A stretch of DNA of 64,000 nt from Nioella ostreopsis (GCF_004000255.1 NZ_RCIQ01000005.1:186001-250000); one strand, 5' to 3'; positions 15,980-25,656 are shown, numbered from the stretch's first letter. Notes: generated by a model not told the origin, from the letters alone. Program-made: numbers and translations.

Positions 15980-18343
15980 ATGGATTCGATAGCGCAGATC
16001 GTGCAGCCGCTTGCACCCCCCGCTGCCTCGCGCGGTGGCGGGCCGTCCGGCAATCTGACCGGGGTGGAATTTGCGGCGGAATTTCAATGGCGCGATAAGG
16101 AACTTCCCGTATCCGGGCTGCCCGGTCCAGGTCTGGGTCCGTGGCAAACGGTCTGGACAGAGGATGCCACGCCACCTGACGCAGCGATGCCACCTGCACC
16201 GGTCGTGATGACCGATCATGACTTGGCTGGCGATTCATCGGATCGTGAAGCGGCAGGTCAGCTTGTTGCCCTCCAAACGCTGGTGCCCGAACCACCCGGC
16301 GACACCCCCGAAGCCGCGCCGTCCCTTCAACTGCACGCACCACTCCCGCCGGGGCTTCCGACACCCTCTGCCTTGTGGGCTGAGACAGTTGCACTCGCTC
16401 TGACCGGTCCTCCACAGTCAGGCGAGGCACCGCTTTCGGCTATCCGGGACACGTCCGTTCCGGCGGCTCTCTCGCCCCATTCTGCGCCTGAACAAACCGT
16501 AAGCGATCAGACCGGTACGCGCGCAATCGCCTTTGACACGAAACAGGATGTGCCAGTGCCGCGCGGGCCATTCCACGGCTTGGCCCCCGAACCTGCCCCA
16601 CCCGACATGCAGACCGTCGCGCCGACTCCCGACGATAGCCGCCGGGCACCATCCCTAACGCTTTCTCGAAACACCCCGGTGCCCAAGCCAGATGCAGCTT
16701 TGCCTCCTTTGCCACACGATGAAGGCGCCATACATCGCCTGAGCAACATGGATAGCCGCATTGCCGAGGGCCGTGTTGTCCCCGTCCTGCGTGCGCCGTC
16801 GCAAGCAGCCCAGACCCCCGTTTTACCGCTGAATGCCGTGTCGCAGCCCGGTGACGGCAAGACACCTCCGGCCCAGGATCCCGTCCCCGACACCACGAAC
16901 TCCTTCCCCGCGCATCCCATACCCCGTTCCGCAGGCACCCCGGTTGCCACGCCGAAACAGGGCAATCCAGCACGGCCTGAATTGCTCAGCGGCAGCGACG
17001 CGGCCGCCAGCCGACCGACGTTCACACCATCCGCGGACATTGCCGCACCGGTGTCACCCCCGATCTTGACGCCTCGGAATGCCTCATCGGACGGCGCAAA
17101 GCCCTCGCAGCAGGTCAATCCGACTCCGGGTTCAGCCACTGCGACCAAGGACGACGGATACGCGCCAGACAGGCACGCCGCGCCGCGACCCTCGCCAGAG
17201 CACCGCCCCCCGACACGGGAGGAGACCCAAGTCAGAGAGGGGCCGGTCTTCCGTCCCAATGTCGATCCAACACCGCGTCAGATGCAGGCCCCTGCCGCCC
17301 CCGTCACGCATCCCGTCACCCCTGTCTCGCATCCCGCTACTCCGGTTCGGCCCTTGCCCGAAGTCCCGGCGGCGCGTCGGTCTTCCCTGCCTCCGTCCGA
17401 TACGCAAATAATCGCGACGCAAGACAGACTTCACTGGCAAGCGGCACAGTCAGCCCTCACACCACGGCGCGACCATCCTTCAATCGGGACCGCACCTTCG
17501 GAACCATTCGCTCCGGCGGAGCTGCCCGCGCGGCCCACCCCGGCCCCGATGGCGGACGCACATCTCAAACCGACTCGTGTCGACAGGGTTCCGACCACGC
17601 ACCGGCCCTCCGGGGATCAGCACCCCCCTGCGCCGCCCCGGTCTTTTCCCACGCCCCCAAACCCCGATGCAGACCCGTCAGAAATGACCCAACAGCCCCC
17701 GCAACCACGTCCCATTGTGGCGCCAACCCCGCAACCGATCCCGACCGCAGCACCGGACCCGTCAGTTCCACAATTCAACCGGCCACGAGTCACCGCCCCC
17801 GCGCCGCTTCAACCGATGCCGGACATGGCCGCCACAGGGGGGGCCGATCCGGTCAGCGCCCCCGACCTCCCATTGCCCGCATCTGCCCATGCGGATATCC
17901 GACCGACGGAACCCGCAGCCATCCCGCGCCCCGATCCGCTGCCAACGCAGCTTGCGCAACGGCTCGCTTCCGTGCCGATGATGACCGATCGCGATGCCCC
18001 GCTGGAACTGACGCTCGACCCGCCAGAACTCGGGGCCATTCGCGTGTCTGTCAGCCGGGGAACCGAAGGCATGGTCCTGCATCTTCAGGCCGATCTGCCC
18101 GAAACGCTGGATCTGCTCCGCCGCAACGGCGCCGCGCTGATGCAGGAACTCCAGCGTCAGGGGCTTGATCATGCCGGGTTCAGCTTCTCGGGCCGCGATC
18201 CAAGTGGCCAGCAGCAAAGGCCCGATCTCCAGTCCATCATGGCGCGCGAAGACGGCGCGCAGAGTCACCCGACCCACAGCCCGGACCCGTCGCAGATCGC
18301 ATCAGCGCGAACGCGGCAATCGGGCCTGGATATTCGCCTGTAA
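15980..18343 (+). CDS. fliK: Hook-length control protein FliK, very proline-rich
   Basis: FliK measures the hook and triggers the FlhB specificity switch. The start is the ATG at 15980 (GGAAGG 5 nt upstream), giving 787 residues. Nearly all of residues 50-680 is Pro/Ala/Thr-rich low complexity, with local repeats such as VTHPVTPVSHPATPV. The conserved Flg_hook domain lies at about 690-755 (PLELTLDPPELGAIRVSVSR then LLRRNGAALMQELQRQG). This is long for FliK; an extended disordered ruler is consistent with a long hook, which is inference. flgD follows at 12 bp. Confidence 0.9.
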   Translation: MDSIAQIVQPLAPPAASRGGGPSGNLTGVEFAAEFQWRDKELPVSGLPGPGLGPWQTVWTEDATPPDAAMPPAPVVMTDHDLAGDSSDREAAGQLVALQTLVPEPPGDTPEAAPSLQLHAPLPPGLPTPSALWAETVALALTGPPQSGEAPLSAIRDTSVPAALSPHSAPEQTVSDQTGTRAIAFDTKQDVPVPRGPFHGLAPEPAPPDMQTVAPTPDDSRRAPSLTLSRNTPVPKPDAALPPLPHDEGAIHRLSNMDSRIAEGRVVPVLRAPSQAAQTPVLPLNAVSQPGDGKTPPAQDPVPDTTNSFPAHPIPRSAGTPVATPKQGNPARPELLSGSDAAASRPTFTPSADIAAPVSPPILTPRNASSDGAKPSQQVNPTPGSATATKDDGYAPDRHAAPRPSPEHRPPTREETQVREGPVFRPNVDPTPRQMQAPAAPVTHPVTPVSHPATPVRPLPEVPAARRSSLPPSDTQIIATQDRLHWQAAQSALTPRRDHPSIGTAPSEPFAPAELPARPTPAPMADAHLKPTRVDRVPTTHRPSGDQHPPAPPRSFPTPPNPDADPSEMTQQPPQPRPIVAPTPQPIPTAAPDPSVPQFNRPRVTAPAPLQPMPDMAATGGADPVSAPDLPLPASAHADIRPTEPAAIPRPDPLPTQLAQRLASVPMMTDRDAPLELTLDPPELGAIRVSVSRGTEGMVLHLQADLPETLDLLRRNGAALMQELQRQGLDHAGFSFSGRDPSGQQQRPDLQSIMAREDGAQSHPTHSPDPSQIASARTRQSGLDIRL

Positions 18344-18355
18344 CGGAGCACAGAC

Positions 18356-19018
18356 ATGGACGTCGCTGCCATACCCCAGACCAGCCAGACCGCCAGCACA
18401 TCGGCGGCGTCGGAAGATCGCACCATGATCAATTCCGACTTCCAGACCTTCCTGACGATGCTGACCACCCAGATGCAGAATCAGGATCCGCTGAACCCGA
18501 TGGAATCGACCGAGTTCGCCACGCAGCTGGCCACTTTCTCCGGCGTCGAACAACAGGTCCGCACGAATGAACTGCTTGGCAGCCTTCAAGACAGCATGGC
18601 GCTGTCCAGCATGGGCCAGATCGCGGGCTGGATCGGCATGGACGCCCGCGCCGAGATGCCGATGGCCTTCGAGGGGCAGCCGCTGACACTCTATGCCAGT
18701 GACAACGCGCTGGCCGACCGGATGGAACTCGTGGTGACGGATGCCGACGGGCAGACGCTTCAGCGGGTGGCGATCCCAGCCACCGAAACCGCCTTTGCCT
18801 GGGCGGGTGTGACCACCGATGGCGCGCCGCTGCCAAGCGGCGTCTATGGCTTCCACGTGGAATATTTCCGCGATGACGAACCGATCGACACGCAACCGGC
18901 GCAGGGCTACGCGAGGATCGAGGAAGCGCAGATCGTGAATGGCGATATCTGGCTGTCGATGCCCGGCGGCGTGCATGTCAATGCATCGCTCGTTCAGGCG
19001 GTGCGCGATCCGATCTGA
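18356..19018 (+). CDS. flgD: Hook capping protein FlgD
   Basis: FlgD caps the growing hook and guides FlgE assembly. The 220-residue protein has the defining N-terminal motif FLTMLTTQMQNQDPLNPMES followed by EFATQLATFSGVEQ, then a FlgD Ig-like/tudor region with LPSGVYGFHVEYF. It is the last gene of the fliK-flgD unit and the last flagellar gene of the window; a GC hairpin follows. flgE is not present. Confidence 0.95.
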   Translation: MDVAAIPQTSQTASTSAASEDRTMINSDFQTFLTMLTTQMQNQDPLNPMESTEFATQLATFSGVEQQVRTNELLGSLQDSMALSSMGQIAGWIGMDARAEMPMAFEGQPLTLYASDNALADRMELVVTDADGQTLQRVAIPATETAFAWAGVTTDGAPLPSGVYGFHVEYFRDDEPIDTQPAQGYARIEEAQIVNGDIWLSMPGGVHVNASLVQAVRDPI

Positions 19019-19019
19019 C

Positions 19020-19046
19020 GGGCGGGCCCATGCAACAGGCCCGCCC
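19020..19046. terminator. Bidirectional GC hairpin between flgD and protease gene
   Basis: A perfect 9-bp stem GGGCGGGCC (19020-19028) with GGCCCGCCC (19038-19046) and a 9-nt loop sits in the 39-bp gap between two convergent genes. There is no T-run on the plus strand. The position suits a shared terminator for flgD and the protease gene. Confidence 0.65.
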
Positions 19047-19057
19047 CGGAAGTTATC

Positions 19058-20401
19058 TCACTTGCCATCATCCACGGGGGCCGTGCCGCCACCGGACCCG
19101 GAACCACCGCCGCCTCCGATGATCAGCTGCGCCTCGGGGTAGCCCACCTCGTCATATGTCTGGATCGTGCCGACATAGATGTCGTAGCGGCCCTGCGGTG
19201 GGGTGCCCCAGACAAGGCTCGGGTTGATGCCGCCTGCGCCGTTGTCGTCGCAATACCACTGCCCGTCAGGCCCGTTGATCAACAGGCTCGTGTCACTTTG
19301 CGACTCAACCGTGAACGACAAGGGCGCGCCAACGCCCTGGTAATAGACCTGGAAATCGGGAGCTTCGGCCACATGACCGGCACAGCCCTGCCCGGCGCTG
19401 GAGGCTTCCAGCAACCCGCCGGCCAGCAGATGCTGAAGGTAGGGATCAGGCGAGAAACCGCTCGACAGGGTCACGTTGCCGAAGGTCGGCGGCAGGTTGT
19501 AGTTGGGCTCGCTCGGGCGCAGATCGACCTGCGGGGTTTCGCCCGCCATTGTCGCTGCGATCCAGTCGCTGAAGGCGGACACACGGGTATAGGTGCCGAA
19601 ATGGTCGCCGTCCTGGTGGCAGTAATTGCCGCCCGACACCAGACCGACCTGCACATATCCCTGCGCGTCAGAGGCCAGCAGCGGTCCGCCGCTATCGCCC
19701 CGGCAGGCATCGGCCACGGCCTCCTGGAACCCGGCGCAGATCACCCCGCCCCCGGCATTCGACGAACACAGCTGGTTATGCACAATCGGCACCGCCGCGC
19801 CGAGCAGAACCTGCGACGTGTCCCACATCGACGGCGGAGAAGAGGTCGCCCGTTCCGCCTGGGTCAGGGGCCCACGGCCGCGGGAGATATGCGGTGGCGG
19901 CGTCAGGCCCCAACCGATGATAACAGTCTGGCCACCGATCTGTTCCACCACCGGCGCCAGTGCCGCATCCGACAGGCGCACCGGGGTGATGCCCGTGGGG
20001 CGGGCAAGCTCCAGCAGGGCAATGTCGTTGACGCCAACCCCCTGATACCCGGAATGCAGATAGACACGAGACACGTCGAAGGCCGTGCCCCCGCCCTGCA
20101 GGCTGGAGGTATTGGCGTAGATTTCCAGACCGCTCGGATTGTTGGGGGCGACGGTATCGACGCAATGAGCCGCGGTCAGCACCCACCTGTCCGCAATCAC
20201 GGTACCCCCGCAGAAATGCCCGTCAAACCGGCTGCGCGCATTGGCCTGGTTCAGCGACACCATCCATGGGAAATCGCTGATCGACACGGCACAGCCGCCC
20301 ATCACCCGGTCGCCCGAGCAGAATTCCTGTGCCTCGGCGGCATCGGGGGCTGCGAAGAAACCGACCGTCAGAAGGGCGGCACCAAGGGTCAAAGATCTCA
20401 T
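19058..20401 (-). CDS. Secreted trypsin-like serine protease with C-terminal accessory domain
   Basis: An S1-family endopeptidase, exported by a signal peptide (MRSLTLGAALLTVGFFAAPD... to about residue 24). The start ATG at 20401 is preferred because the AAGGA sequence stands 8 nt upstream; the ATG at 20410 overlaps it. The triad is complete: His79 in TAAHC, Asp126 in VNDIALLEL, Ser237 in GDSGGP. Asp231, six residues before Ser237, predicts cleavage after Arg/Lys. Residues ~325-427 form a separate domain with Cys340 and Cys384, homologous by eye to the end of the adjacent caspase-like protein. The tail is Gly/Ser-rich. It is downstream of the caspase gene by 61 bp. Confidence 0.93.
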   Translation of the reverse strand: MRSLTLGAALLTVGFFAAPDAAEAQEFCSGDRVMGGCAVSISDFPWMVSLNQANARSRFDGHFCGGTVIADRWVLTAAHCVDTVAPNNPSGLEIYANTSSLQGGGTAFDVSRVYLHSGYQGVGVNDIALLELARPTGITPVRLSDAALAPVVEQIGGQTVIIGWGLTPPPHISRGRGPLTQAERATSSPPSMWDTSQVLLGAAVPIVHNQLCSSNAGGGVICAGFQEAVADACRGDSGGPLLASDAQGYVQVGLVSGGNYCHQDGDHFGTYTRVSAFSDWIAATMAGETPQVDLRPSEPNYNLPPTFGNVTLSSGFSPDPYLQHLLAGGLLEASSAGQGCAGHVAEAPDFQVYYQGVGAPLSFTVESQSDTSLLINGPDGQWYCDDNGAGGINPSLVWGTPPQGRYDIYVGTIQTYDEVGYPEAQLIIGGGGGSGSGGGTAPVDDGK

Positions 20402-20462
20402 ATGGCTCATCCTTTCTTACCCTGATTGTCCGGCCCAATTTCCAATGCGGGCCGCGAAAAAC

Positions 20463-21863
20463 TCATTCTATTGCCCGCTCGATCGTTGCCTCGGGGTTCA
20501 GCGCGACGGCGGGCGGCGTTTCAGAGGGCGAGGTGACGATGAACCCGACGCCCGCACCTGCGTCATCCTGCACGACCGGCGCGATGGCCACCGGCTCCGG
20601 CAACAGCGCTTCGACGATCAGTTCGGCATCGGGGGCAATCGGCAGCTCGCGTTCCGTGCCGACCCAGATGCGGTAGCTACCCGCGCTCAGGTCTGACAGG
20701 GCCAGCACCGGCGCCGATCCATCCGAGGATGTGCCCCGGCACTGCCAGGTGCCATCGGGGCGGCGCATCACCAGCACCGTGTCCTCATCGCTGAGCGTCG
20801 TGATCCTGAGCGGGCCAATCGCCTCTTGCCAGTCCAGCTGGAAATCCGGGCTGCTGGCCACGAAGCCATAACAATTGCCGCCAAGCTGAGAGGCATCCTC
20901 GTACCCGCCCGCCAGCATATCCAGCGCCATGGCGGTCTCCGGCGGACCGGCGGCTAGGTCTATCGCCCCATAAAGCGGGGCGCCCTCTTCCTCGATCCCT
21001 CGGCCGGGCTTGCCGGCACTTGGCAGACCGGCCTCTTCTACCTGCACCGGCACCTCGTTTGTATCGGCGCGCCCGTCGCCGATCTGGAATTGCGGCGGGA
21101 TCTCTCCGGCAAAGGCAAATTCCAGCCACGGCACCTGACGGCCCTGCGTGGCGTTGCGCACCGCGAAGGACACCTCATACATGATGTCGTCGATCCGCCG
21201 CGTGGGCCGTTCCAGCGCCTGCAACAGCGCCCCGGTGAACAGCCCGTTGCGCCCCTCGCCATCGGAGGAGGTCTGACCGGGCGCGGCGGCATAAAGGATG
21301 AAGGCAGAGGCGCCCGCAGGCGTATCCATCGCCGACAGGCCAATCCCCAGATCGCGCCCGCCGCCGCGTTCGGGCAGCGGGTTGTTGCGACAGGCATCAA
21401 GGATGATCACCCCCGTGGCCCCGGTGGCGGCCAGCCGTTCCAACAGGCGCGGCGCGGGATAGGCCCAGTCCGGCACATCCTCGGCGAAGGCGATCTCTTC
21501 ATCGTCGGTGGGGATCAGGTAATTGGTGCCCTTGTATTCCACCCCATGCCCCGCGAAGTAGAACACCGCCAGATCGCCGGGGTTCAGGCTGCGGGTGAAG
21601 TCGCGGATGGCCACCTGCATCCCGTGCAGGTCCTGGTCCAGCAATGGCCCGTCGCCATGCACGCGAAAGCCGATCTCGGTCAGGCGCTCGGCCATGTCGG
21701 TGGCGTCGTTGACGGGGTTGATCAGCGGGCTGGAGGAGTATTCGGAATTGCCGATGATCAGCGCCACACGTTCCGCCCGTAGCTGCCCGGGCAGGGCCAG
21801 CCCGATCAAAGCCGTCAGAACAACCAGCAGACTATGAGCCAGAAGGCCGCGGGGGCGCACCAC
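20463..21863 (-). CDS. Secreted caspase-like (C14) peptidase with C-terminal accessory domain
   Basis: A caspase/metacaspase-fold cysteine peptidase with the catalytic dyad His106 (YFAGHGVEY) and Cys158 (ILDACRNNP). The start is a GTG at 21863, with AGGGAG 7 nt upstream; it gives a signal peptide or anchor (LLAHSLLVVLTALIGLALPG). A further GTG at 21884 lacks a site. The peptidase domain covers about residues 32-255. A linker leads to a domain at ~316-418 that matches the C-terminal domain of the neighbouring trypsin, including Cys331 and Cys375 with identical 44-residue spacing. Basic-residue specificity is usual for metacaspases, which parallels the trypsin. Substrate unknown. Confidence 0.92.
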   Translation of the reverse strand: MVRPRGLLAHSLLVVLTALIGLALPGQLRAERVALIIGNSEYSSSPLINPVNDATDMAERLTEIGFRVHGDGPLLDQDLHGMQVAIRDFTRSLNPGDLAVFYFAGHGVEYKGTNYLIPTDDEEIAFAEDVPDWAYPAPRLLERLAATGATGVIILDACRNNPLPERGGGRDLGIGLSAMDTPAGASAFILYAAAPGQTSSDGEGRNGLFTGALLQALERPTRRIDDIMYEVSFAVRNATQGRQVPWLEFAFAGEIPPQFQIGDGRADTNEVPVQVEEAGLPSAGKPGRGIEEEGAPLYGAIDLAAGPPETAMALDMLAGGYEDASQLGGNCYGFVASSPDFQLDWQEAIGPLRITTLSDEDTVLVMRRPDGTWQCRGTSSDGSAPVLALSDLSAGSYRIWVGTERELPIAPDAELIVEALLPEPVAIAPVVQDDAGAGVGFIVTSPSETPPAVALNPEATIERAIE

Positions 21864-21961
21864 GTCCGATCTCCCTAAAAGCACTAACCTAATGCCGCGC
21901 AGTATGACCGGAATTTCCCGATCCGCCGACTCTTTTTTGTCGCGTCACTGGCCGAAAGGGT

Positions 21962-23215
21962 TCAAATCGCCAGAAAGATCTGCAAGTCGGCCACATTGGT
22001 GCCGGTGGCGCCGGTGATCAGCAAATCGGCCGAGGCAGCCAGCGCCGCGTGGCTGTCGCTGTTGGCCAGCAGCGCGCGGGGATCGGCCCCCGCCGCCCGC
22101 ATCCGCGACAGGCTCTGACAATCCACGATGGCCCCCGCGGCGTCGGTCGGCCCGTCTCGCCCGTCCGTGCCGCCCGACAGGAACAGCCAGTCACCGGGCA
22201 GGCCCCGTTCCTCAGCCAGCAGCGCCACGCGCAGCGCCAGTTCCTGATTGCGTCCGCCCCGCCCATTGCCAGTCAGGATCACCGTGGTTTCCCCACCAAA
22301 GAGCAGCGCCGTGCCGGAGGGTGTACTCGCGGCAAGGTCCAGCACCTGTGCAGCGGCCTTGGTGACCGAGCCGATCAGGGGGGCCTCGACCACACGCACA
22401 GGGCGCCCCGCCGCAGCTGCCATTGCCGTGACGCTGATCGCGTTGGATCCGACAAGCGTCGCGTCCGGGTCGGGCAGCGGATCGCGCGCCGCCTCCCGCG
22501 CCAGCGCCTCGCGCGCAGCCCCCGGCATCTGCTCCCAAATGCCAAGCCGGTGCGCGACATCCCGCGCGGTGGCCAGATCGGCAATCGGTCCCACCGTCGG
22601 GCCACTCGCAATTACCCGCAGATCATCGCCCACCACATCCGACAGGATCAGGCTGCGCACTGGGGCATGGGCCGCCAGTCGCAACAGCCCGCCACCCTTG
22701 AACCGCGACAGGGCCTGCCGGACGATATTGGTCTCCTCGATATCGGCGCCAGAGGCCAGCAGCAGCCGGTTCACCTCGGCCTTGTCCGCCAGCGTCAGGC
22801 CCTTGACCGGCCCCGGCAGCAAGGCCGACCCCCCGCCCGAGATCAGCGCCAGAACCATGTCCCGCGCGCCCGCCTCGCGCAGCAGTTTCTCCACCGCCAG
22901 CCCGGCGATCACGCCGTTGCCATCCGGCACCGGATGCCCGGCCCCGTAGCAGGCCACGCCCGCGATATCGCGGTGATTCTCGTAATTCGTCACGATCAGG
23001 CAGCGTGTCGGCACACCTTCCGGCACCGCAGACCGCGCCGCCTCCATCATCCCGTTCGCGGCCTTGCCCACGGCCAGAAGGATCAGCGTTCCGCCATCGG
23101 GCACCTTGACCGGGCGCGCTGTCAATGCCTGCGCCACGGCCCCCACCGGGTCGGCGGCGGCGACACCGGCCAGGAAAAGCTCGGTCAGTTCGGATCGGAT
23201 CGCGTCATGCGCCAT
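21962..23215 (-). CDS. Glycerate 2-kinase, MOFRL/GckA family
   Basis: Phosphorylates D-glycerate, producing 2-phosphoglycerate in this family, and feeds glycolate/hydroxypyruvate or serine-cycle carbon into glycolysis. The ~417-residue protein has the family blocks LLAVGKAANGMMEAA, ALISGGGSALL, LSDVVGDDLRVIASGPTV and LFGGETTVILTGNGRGGRNQ. It also has the C-terminal MOFRL region LSGGTDGRDGPTDAAGAIVD. The ATG at 23215 is used; a GTG at 23224 is an alternative, and neither has a strong ribosome-binding site. The gene is alone between the caspase gene and ubiB. Confidence 0.93.
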   Translation of the reverse strand: MAHDAIRSELTELFLAGVAAADPVGAVAQALTARPVKVPDGGTLILLAVGKAANGMMEAARSAVPEGVPTRCLIVTNYENHRDIAGVACYGAGHPVPDGNGVIAGLAVEKLLREAGARDMVLALISGGGSALLPGPVKGLTLADKAEVNRLLLASGADIEETNIVRQALSRFKGGGLLRLAAHAPVRSLILSDVVGDDLRVIASGPTVGPIADLATARDVAHRLGIWEQMPGAAREALAREAARDPLPDPDATLVGSNAISVTAMAAAAGRPVRVVEAPLIGSVTKAAAQVLDLAASTPSGTALLFGGETTVILTGNGRGGRNQELALRVALLAEERGLPGDWLFLSGGTDGRDGPTDAAGAIVDCQSLSRMRAAGADPRALLANSDSHAALAASADLLITGATGTNVADLQIFLAI

Positions 23216-23294
23216 GGGGATCACTCAAGAGGAAAGGTTGGCAGAACCTTCCCAAAGCCCCGTCCCCCTGTCCATCCCGTAACCCGCGAAGGTC

Positions 23295-24827
23295 TCAGAA
23301 CCAGAATTCCCAGACCGCGACCGAGGCGAAGGCCAGCAGCACGCCGCCCACCAGATAGGCCAGCCGCTCCGCCACCCGCGACCGGCGCGGCGGCGGCAGC
23401 GTATTGGCATGGGACAGCAGCGCATCCTGCGCCATCTGCGGCAGGCGCGGACCGAAACGGGACAGCACCATCGCCGTGCGCACAAGGTCGCGCACCATCG
23501 CCTTGGGGCCGAGGTTTTCGGTGATGTATTGCTCCACCACCGGGCGCGCCGTACTCCAGATATTGATATTCTCGTCCAGCGACCGCGCGACGCCCTCGAC
23601 CACCACCATCGTGCGCTGCAACAGGATCAGCTCGGTGCGCGTTTCCATGCCGAATTGTTCTGTCACCTCAAAGAGATACGACAGAAGCCGCGCCATGGAA
23701 ATCCGGCTGGCATCCATGCCGAAAATCGGCTCACCCACAGACCGCAGCGCCTGCGCAAACTCGTCGATATCGCGGTCGGCGGGGACATAGCCCGCCTCGA
23801 AATGCACCTCGGCCACGCGGCGATAGTCGCGGCGGATGAACCCCATCAGAATCTCGGCATAGACCCGGCGGGTATATTCATCCAGCCGCCCCATGATTCC
23901 GAAATCCAGCGCCACGATATCGCCATTGGGCGCGACCTTCAGGTTGCCCTGATGCATATCGGCGTGGAAAAACCCGTCGCGCAGCGCGTGGCGCAGGAAC
24001 ATCTGCAAGACCCGCTCGGCCAATACCGTCCGGTCATGACCCGCCGCGTCGATGGCCTCGATATCGCTGAAGGACACGCCCTCGGCCCAATCCAGCATCA
24101 TCACCCGGCGCGAACACAGGAACCAATTGACGGCGGGCACAGTGAACCCTTCGTCGCCCTCGGTGCGGGCGGCAAATTCCCCGGCGGCGGAGCTTTCGAT
24201 GCGCAGGTCCAGTTCCCGCATCACCACGCCTTCGAAATGCTCGATCACATCCTGAGGCCGCAACCGGCGCGAGGCAGGCGACAGGGTCTCGATCCAGCTC
24301 GCCATCAGGTAGAAGGCGTCGATATCTTTGCGAAAGGCGCGTTCAATACCGGGGCGTAGCACCTTGACCGCCACCTCCTGCCCGGTATCGCGCAGCCGCG
24401 CGCGGTGAACCTGCGCGATGGACGCAGCGGCAACCGGCTCGGAAAACTCGGTGAACAGCTCTTCGACCGAAATCTCCAGCTCATGCGCGATGGTGCGCTT
24501 GGCAATGGCGCTGTCGAAGGGCGGCAGCTTGTCCTGCAGCACCCGCAGCTCGGTCGCCAGCTCCGGCCCCACCACGTCGGGCCGCGTCGACAGGATCTGC
24601 CCGAACTTGATATAGGCCGGGCCAAGCGCGGTCAGCGCCCTGACCAGCGGCGGCAGGCTGGTGTCGCCCCGCAGCCCCAGCCATTTGAACGGCCAGGCCA
24701 GAATCCGCAGCCCCAACCGCACACTGCGCGGCGCGTCCATCGCCTCCAGCGCCTCGGCCATGGCGCCGGTCCGTTCAAAGGTCGCGCCGGTGCGGATCAG
24801 CCGCCAGATATTGTGCGGTCCCCGCAT
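23295..24827 (-). CDS. ubiB: UbiB, atypical kinase/ATPase for ubiquinone biosynthesis
   Basis: UbiB is a membrane-bound protein kinase-like ATPase required for aerobic ubiquinone synthesis. The 510-residue length is normal. The UbiB/ADCK signature KFGQ is at residues 74-77 (YIKFGQILSTRPD), the A-rich loop AAASIAQVHRA replaces the usual glycine loop, and the catalytic/metal regions are FHADMHQGNL and ALDFGIMGR. A C-terminal hydrophobic anchor (YLVGGVLLAFASVAVWEF) is present. It starts one base after the ubiE stop, so the pair is an operon. Confidence 0.96.
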   Translation of the reverse strand: MRGPHNIWRLIRTGATFERTGAMAEALEAMDAPRSVRLGLRILAWPFKWLGLRGDTSLPPLVRALTALGPAYIKFGQILSTRPDVVGPELATELRVLQDKLPPFDSAIAKRTIAHELEISVEELFTEFSEPVAAASIAQVHRARLRDTGQEVAVKVLRPGIERAFRKDIDAFYLMASWIETLSPASRRLRPQDVIEHFEGVVMRELDLRIESSAAGEFAARTEGDEGFTVPAVNWFLCSRRVMMLDWAEGVSFSDIEAIDAAGHDRTVLAERVLQMFLRHALRDGFFHADMHQGNLKVAPNGDIVALDFGIMGRLDEYTRRVYAEILMGFIRRDYRRVAEVHFEAGYVPADRDIDEFAQALRSVGEPIFGMDASRISMARLLSYLFEVTEQFGMETRTELILLQRTMVVVEGVARSLDENINIWSTARPVVEQYITENLGPKAMVRDLVRTAMVLSRFGPRLPQMAQDALLSHANTLPPPRRSRVAERLAYLVGGVLLAFASVAVWEFWF

Positions 24828-24828
24828 C

Positions 24829-25581
24829 TCAGATCTTCCAGCCCGAATGCAGCGCCGCGATGCCCATGGACAGGTTGCGATACTTCACCATGTCGAACCC
24901 GGCCTCGCGGATCATGCTGGCGAACATCTCCTGATCGGGGAATTTGCGGATGCTTTCGACAAGATACTGATAGCTGTCCGCATCGTTGGCGATCACCTTG
25001 CCCATCTTCGGGATCACGTTGAACGAATAGAGGTCATAGAGCTTCTGCATCCCCTCATTCGGCAACTGGCTGAATTCCAGCACCATCAACCGCCCGCCGG
25101 GTTTCAGCACGCGAAACGCCTCGGACAACGCGTCGCCAATCCGCGTCACGTTCCGAATGCCAAAGCTGATCGTGTAAACGTCAAAGCTGTTATCCTCGAA
25201 GGGCAGCGCCATCGCATCGCCTACGATCCAGTCGAGCTTTTCGGCCATCTGCTCGGCTTCCGCCCGCTTCTGCCCCTCGATCAGCATCGATTCCGTCATG
25301 TCCAGAACCGTGGCATGTGCCCCCGGCGCGCGTTTCAGGAACCGGAACGCAATATCCCCGGTGCCGCCCGCCACATCCAGCAGCTTCACCCCGTCGCGCG
25401 GCGCCAGCCAATCCATCATCGCGTCTTTCCAGACCCGGTGGATGCCGACCGACATCACGTCGTTCATCACATCGTATTTGGAGGCGACATTGGTAAAGAC
25501 CCCATGGACCTTGCCGGCCTTTTCGTCCTCGGCCACGGTCTGGAACCCGAAATGCGTGGTGCGTCCGTCTGCGTCGCTCAT
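24829..25581 (-). CDS. ubiE: Ubiquinone/menaquinone C-methyltransferase UbiE
   Basis: UbiE is the SAM-dependent C-methyltransferase acting on the benzoquinol ring of ubiquinone precursors. The 250-residue protein contains the family motifs [35 protein letters not shown] and [20 protein letters not shown]. It is the first gene of ubiE-ubiB, and a good sigma-70-like promoter is visible upstream (25629-25656, minus strand). It is divergent from mutM. Confidence 0.97.
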   Translation of the reverse strand: MSDADGRTTHFGFQTVAEDEKAGKVHGVFTNVASKYDVMNDVMSVGIHRVWKDAMMDWLAPRDGVKLLDVAGGTGDIAFRFLKRAPGAHATVLDMTESMLIEGQKRAEAEQMAEKLDWIVGDAMALPFEDNSFDVYTISFGIRNVTRIGDALSEAFRVLKPGGRLMVLEFSQLPNEGMQKLYDLYSFNVIPKMGKVIANDADSYQYLVESIRKFPDQEMFASMIREAGFDMVKYRNLSMGIAALHSGWKI

Positions 25582-25628
25582 CCTGTCATCCTTTCCGGGG
25601 GTCTTGCCCTCGCCAGAAACTCTCCCTT

Positions 25629-25656
25629 CTTATAGGGCTTGTCGGTGGCGTTACAA
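25629..25656 (-). promoter_or_regulatory. ubiE: Sigma-70-like promoter of ubiE-ubiB
   Basis: On the minus strand, TTGTAA (25656-25651), a 16-nt spacer and TATAAG (25634-25629) predict transcription starting about 40 nt before the ubiE ATG. On the plus strand the same segment contains TACAAT (25652-25657), a possible -10 for mutM with a weak -35, so the two promoters may overlap back to back. Confidence 0.6.

Noticed and set aside
21863-21884. GTG at 21884 as the caspase start
   Set aside because: It lacks a ribosome-binding site, while the GTG at 21863 has AGGGAG at 7 nt and directly precedes the signal peptide.
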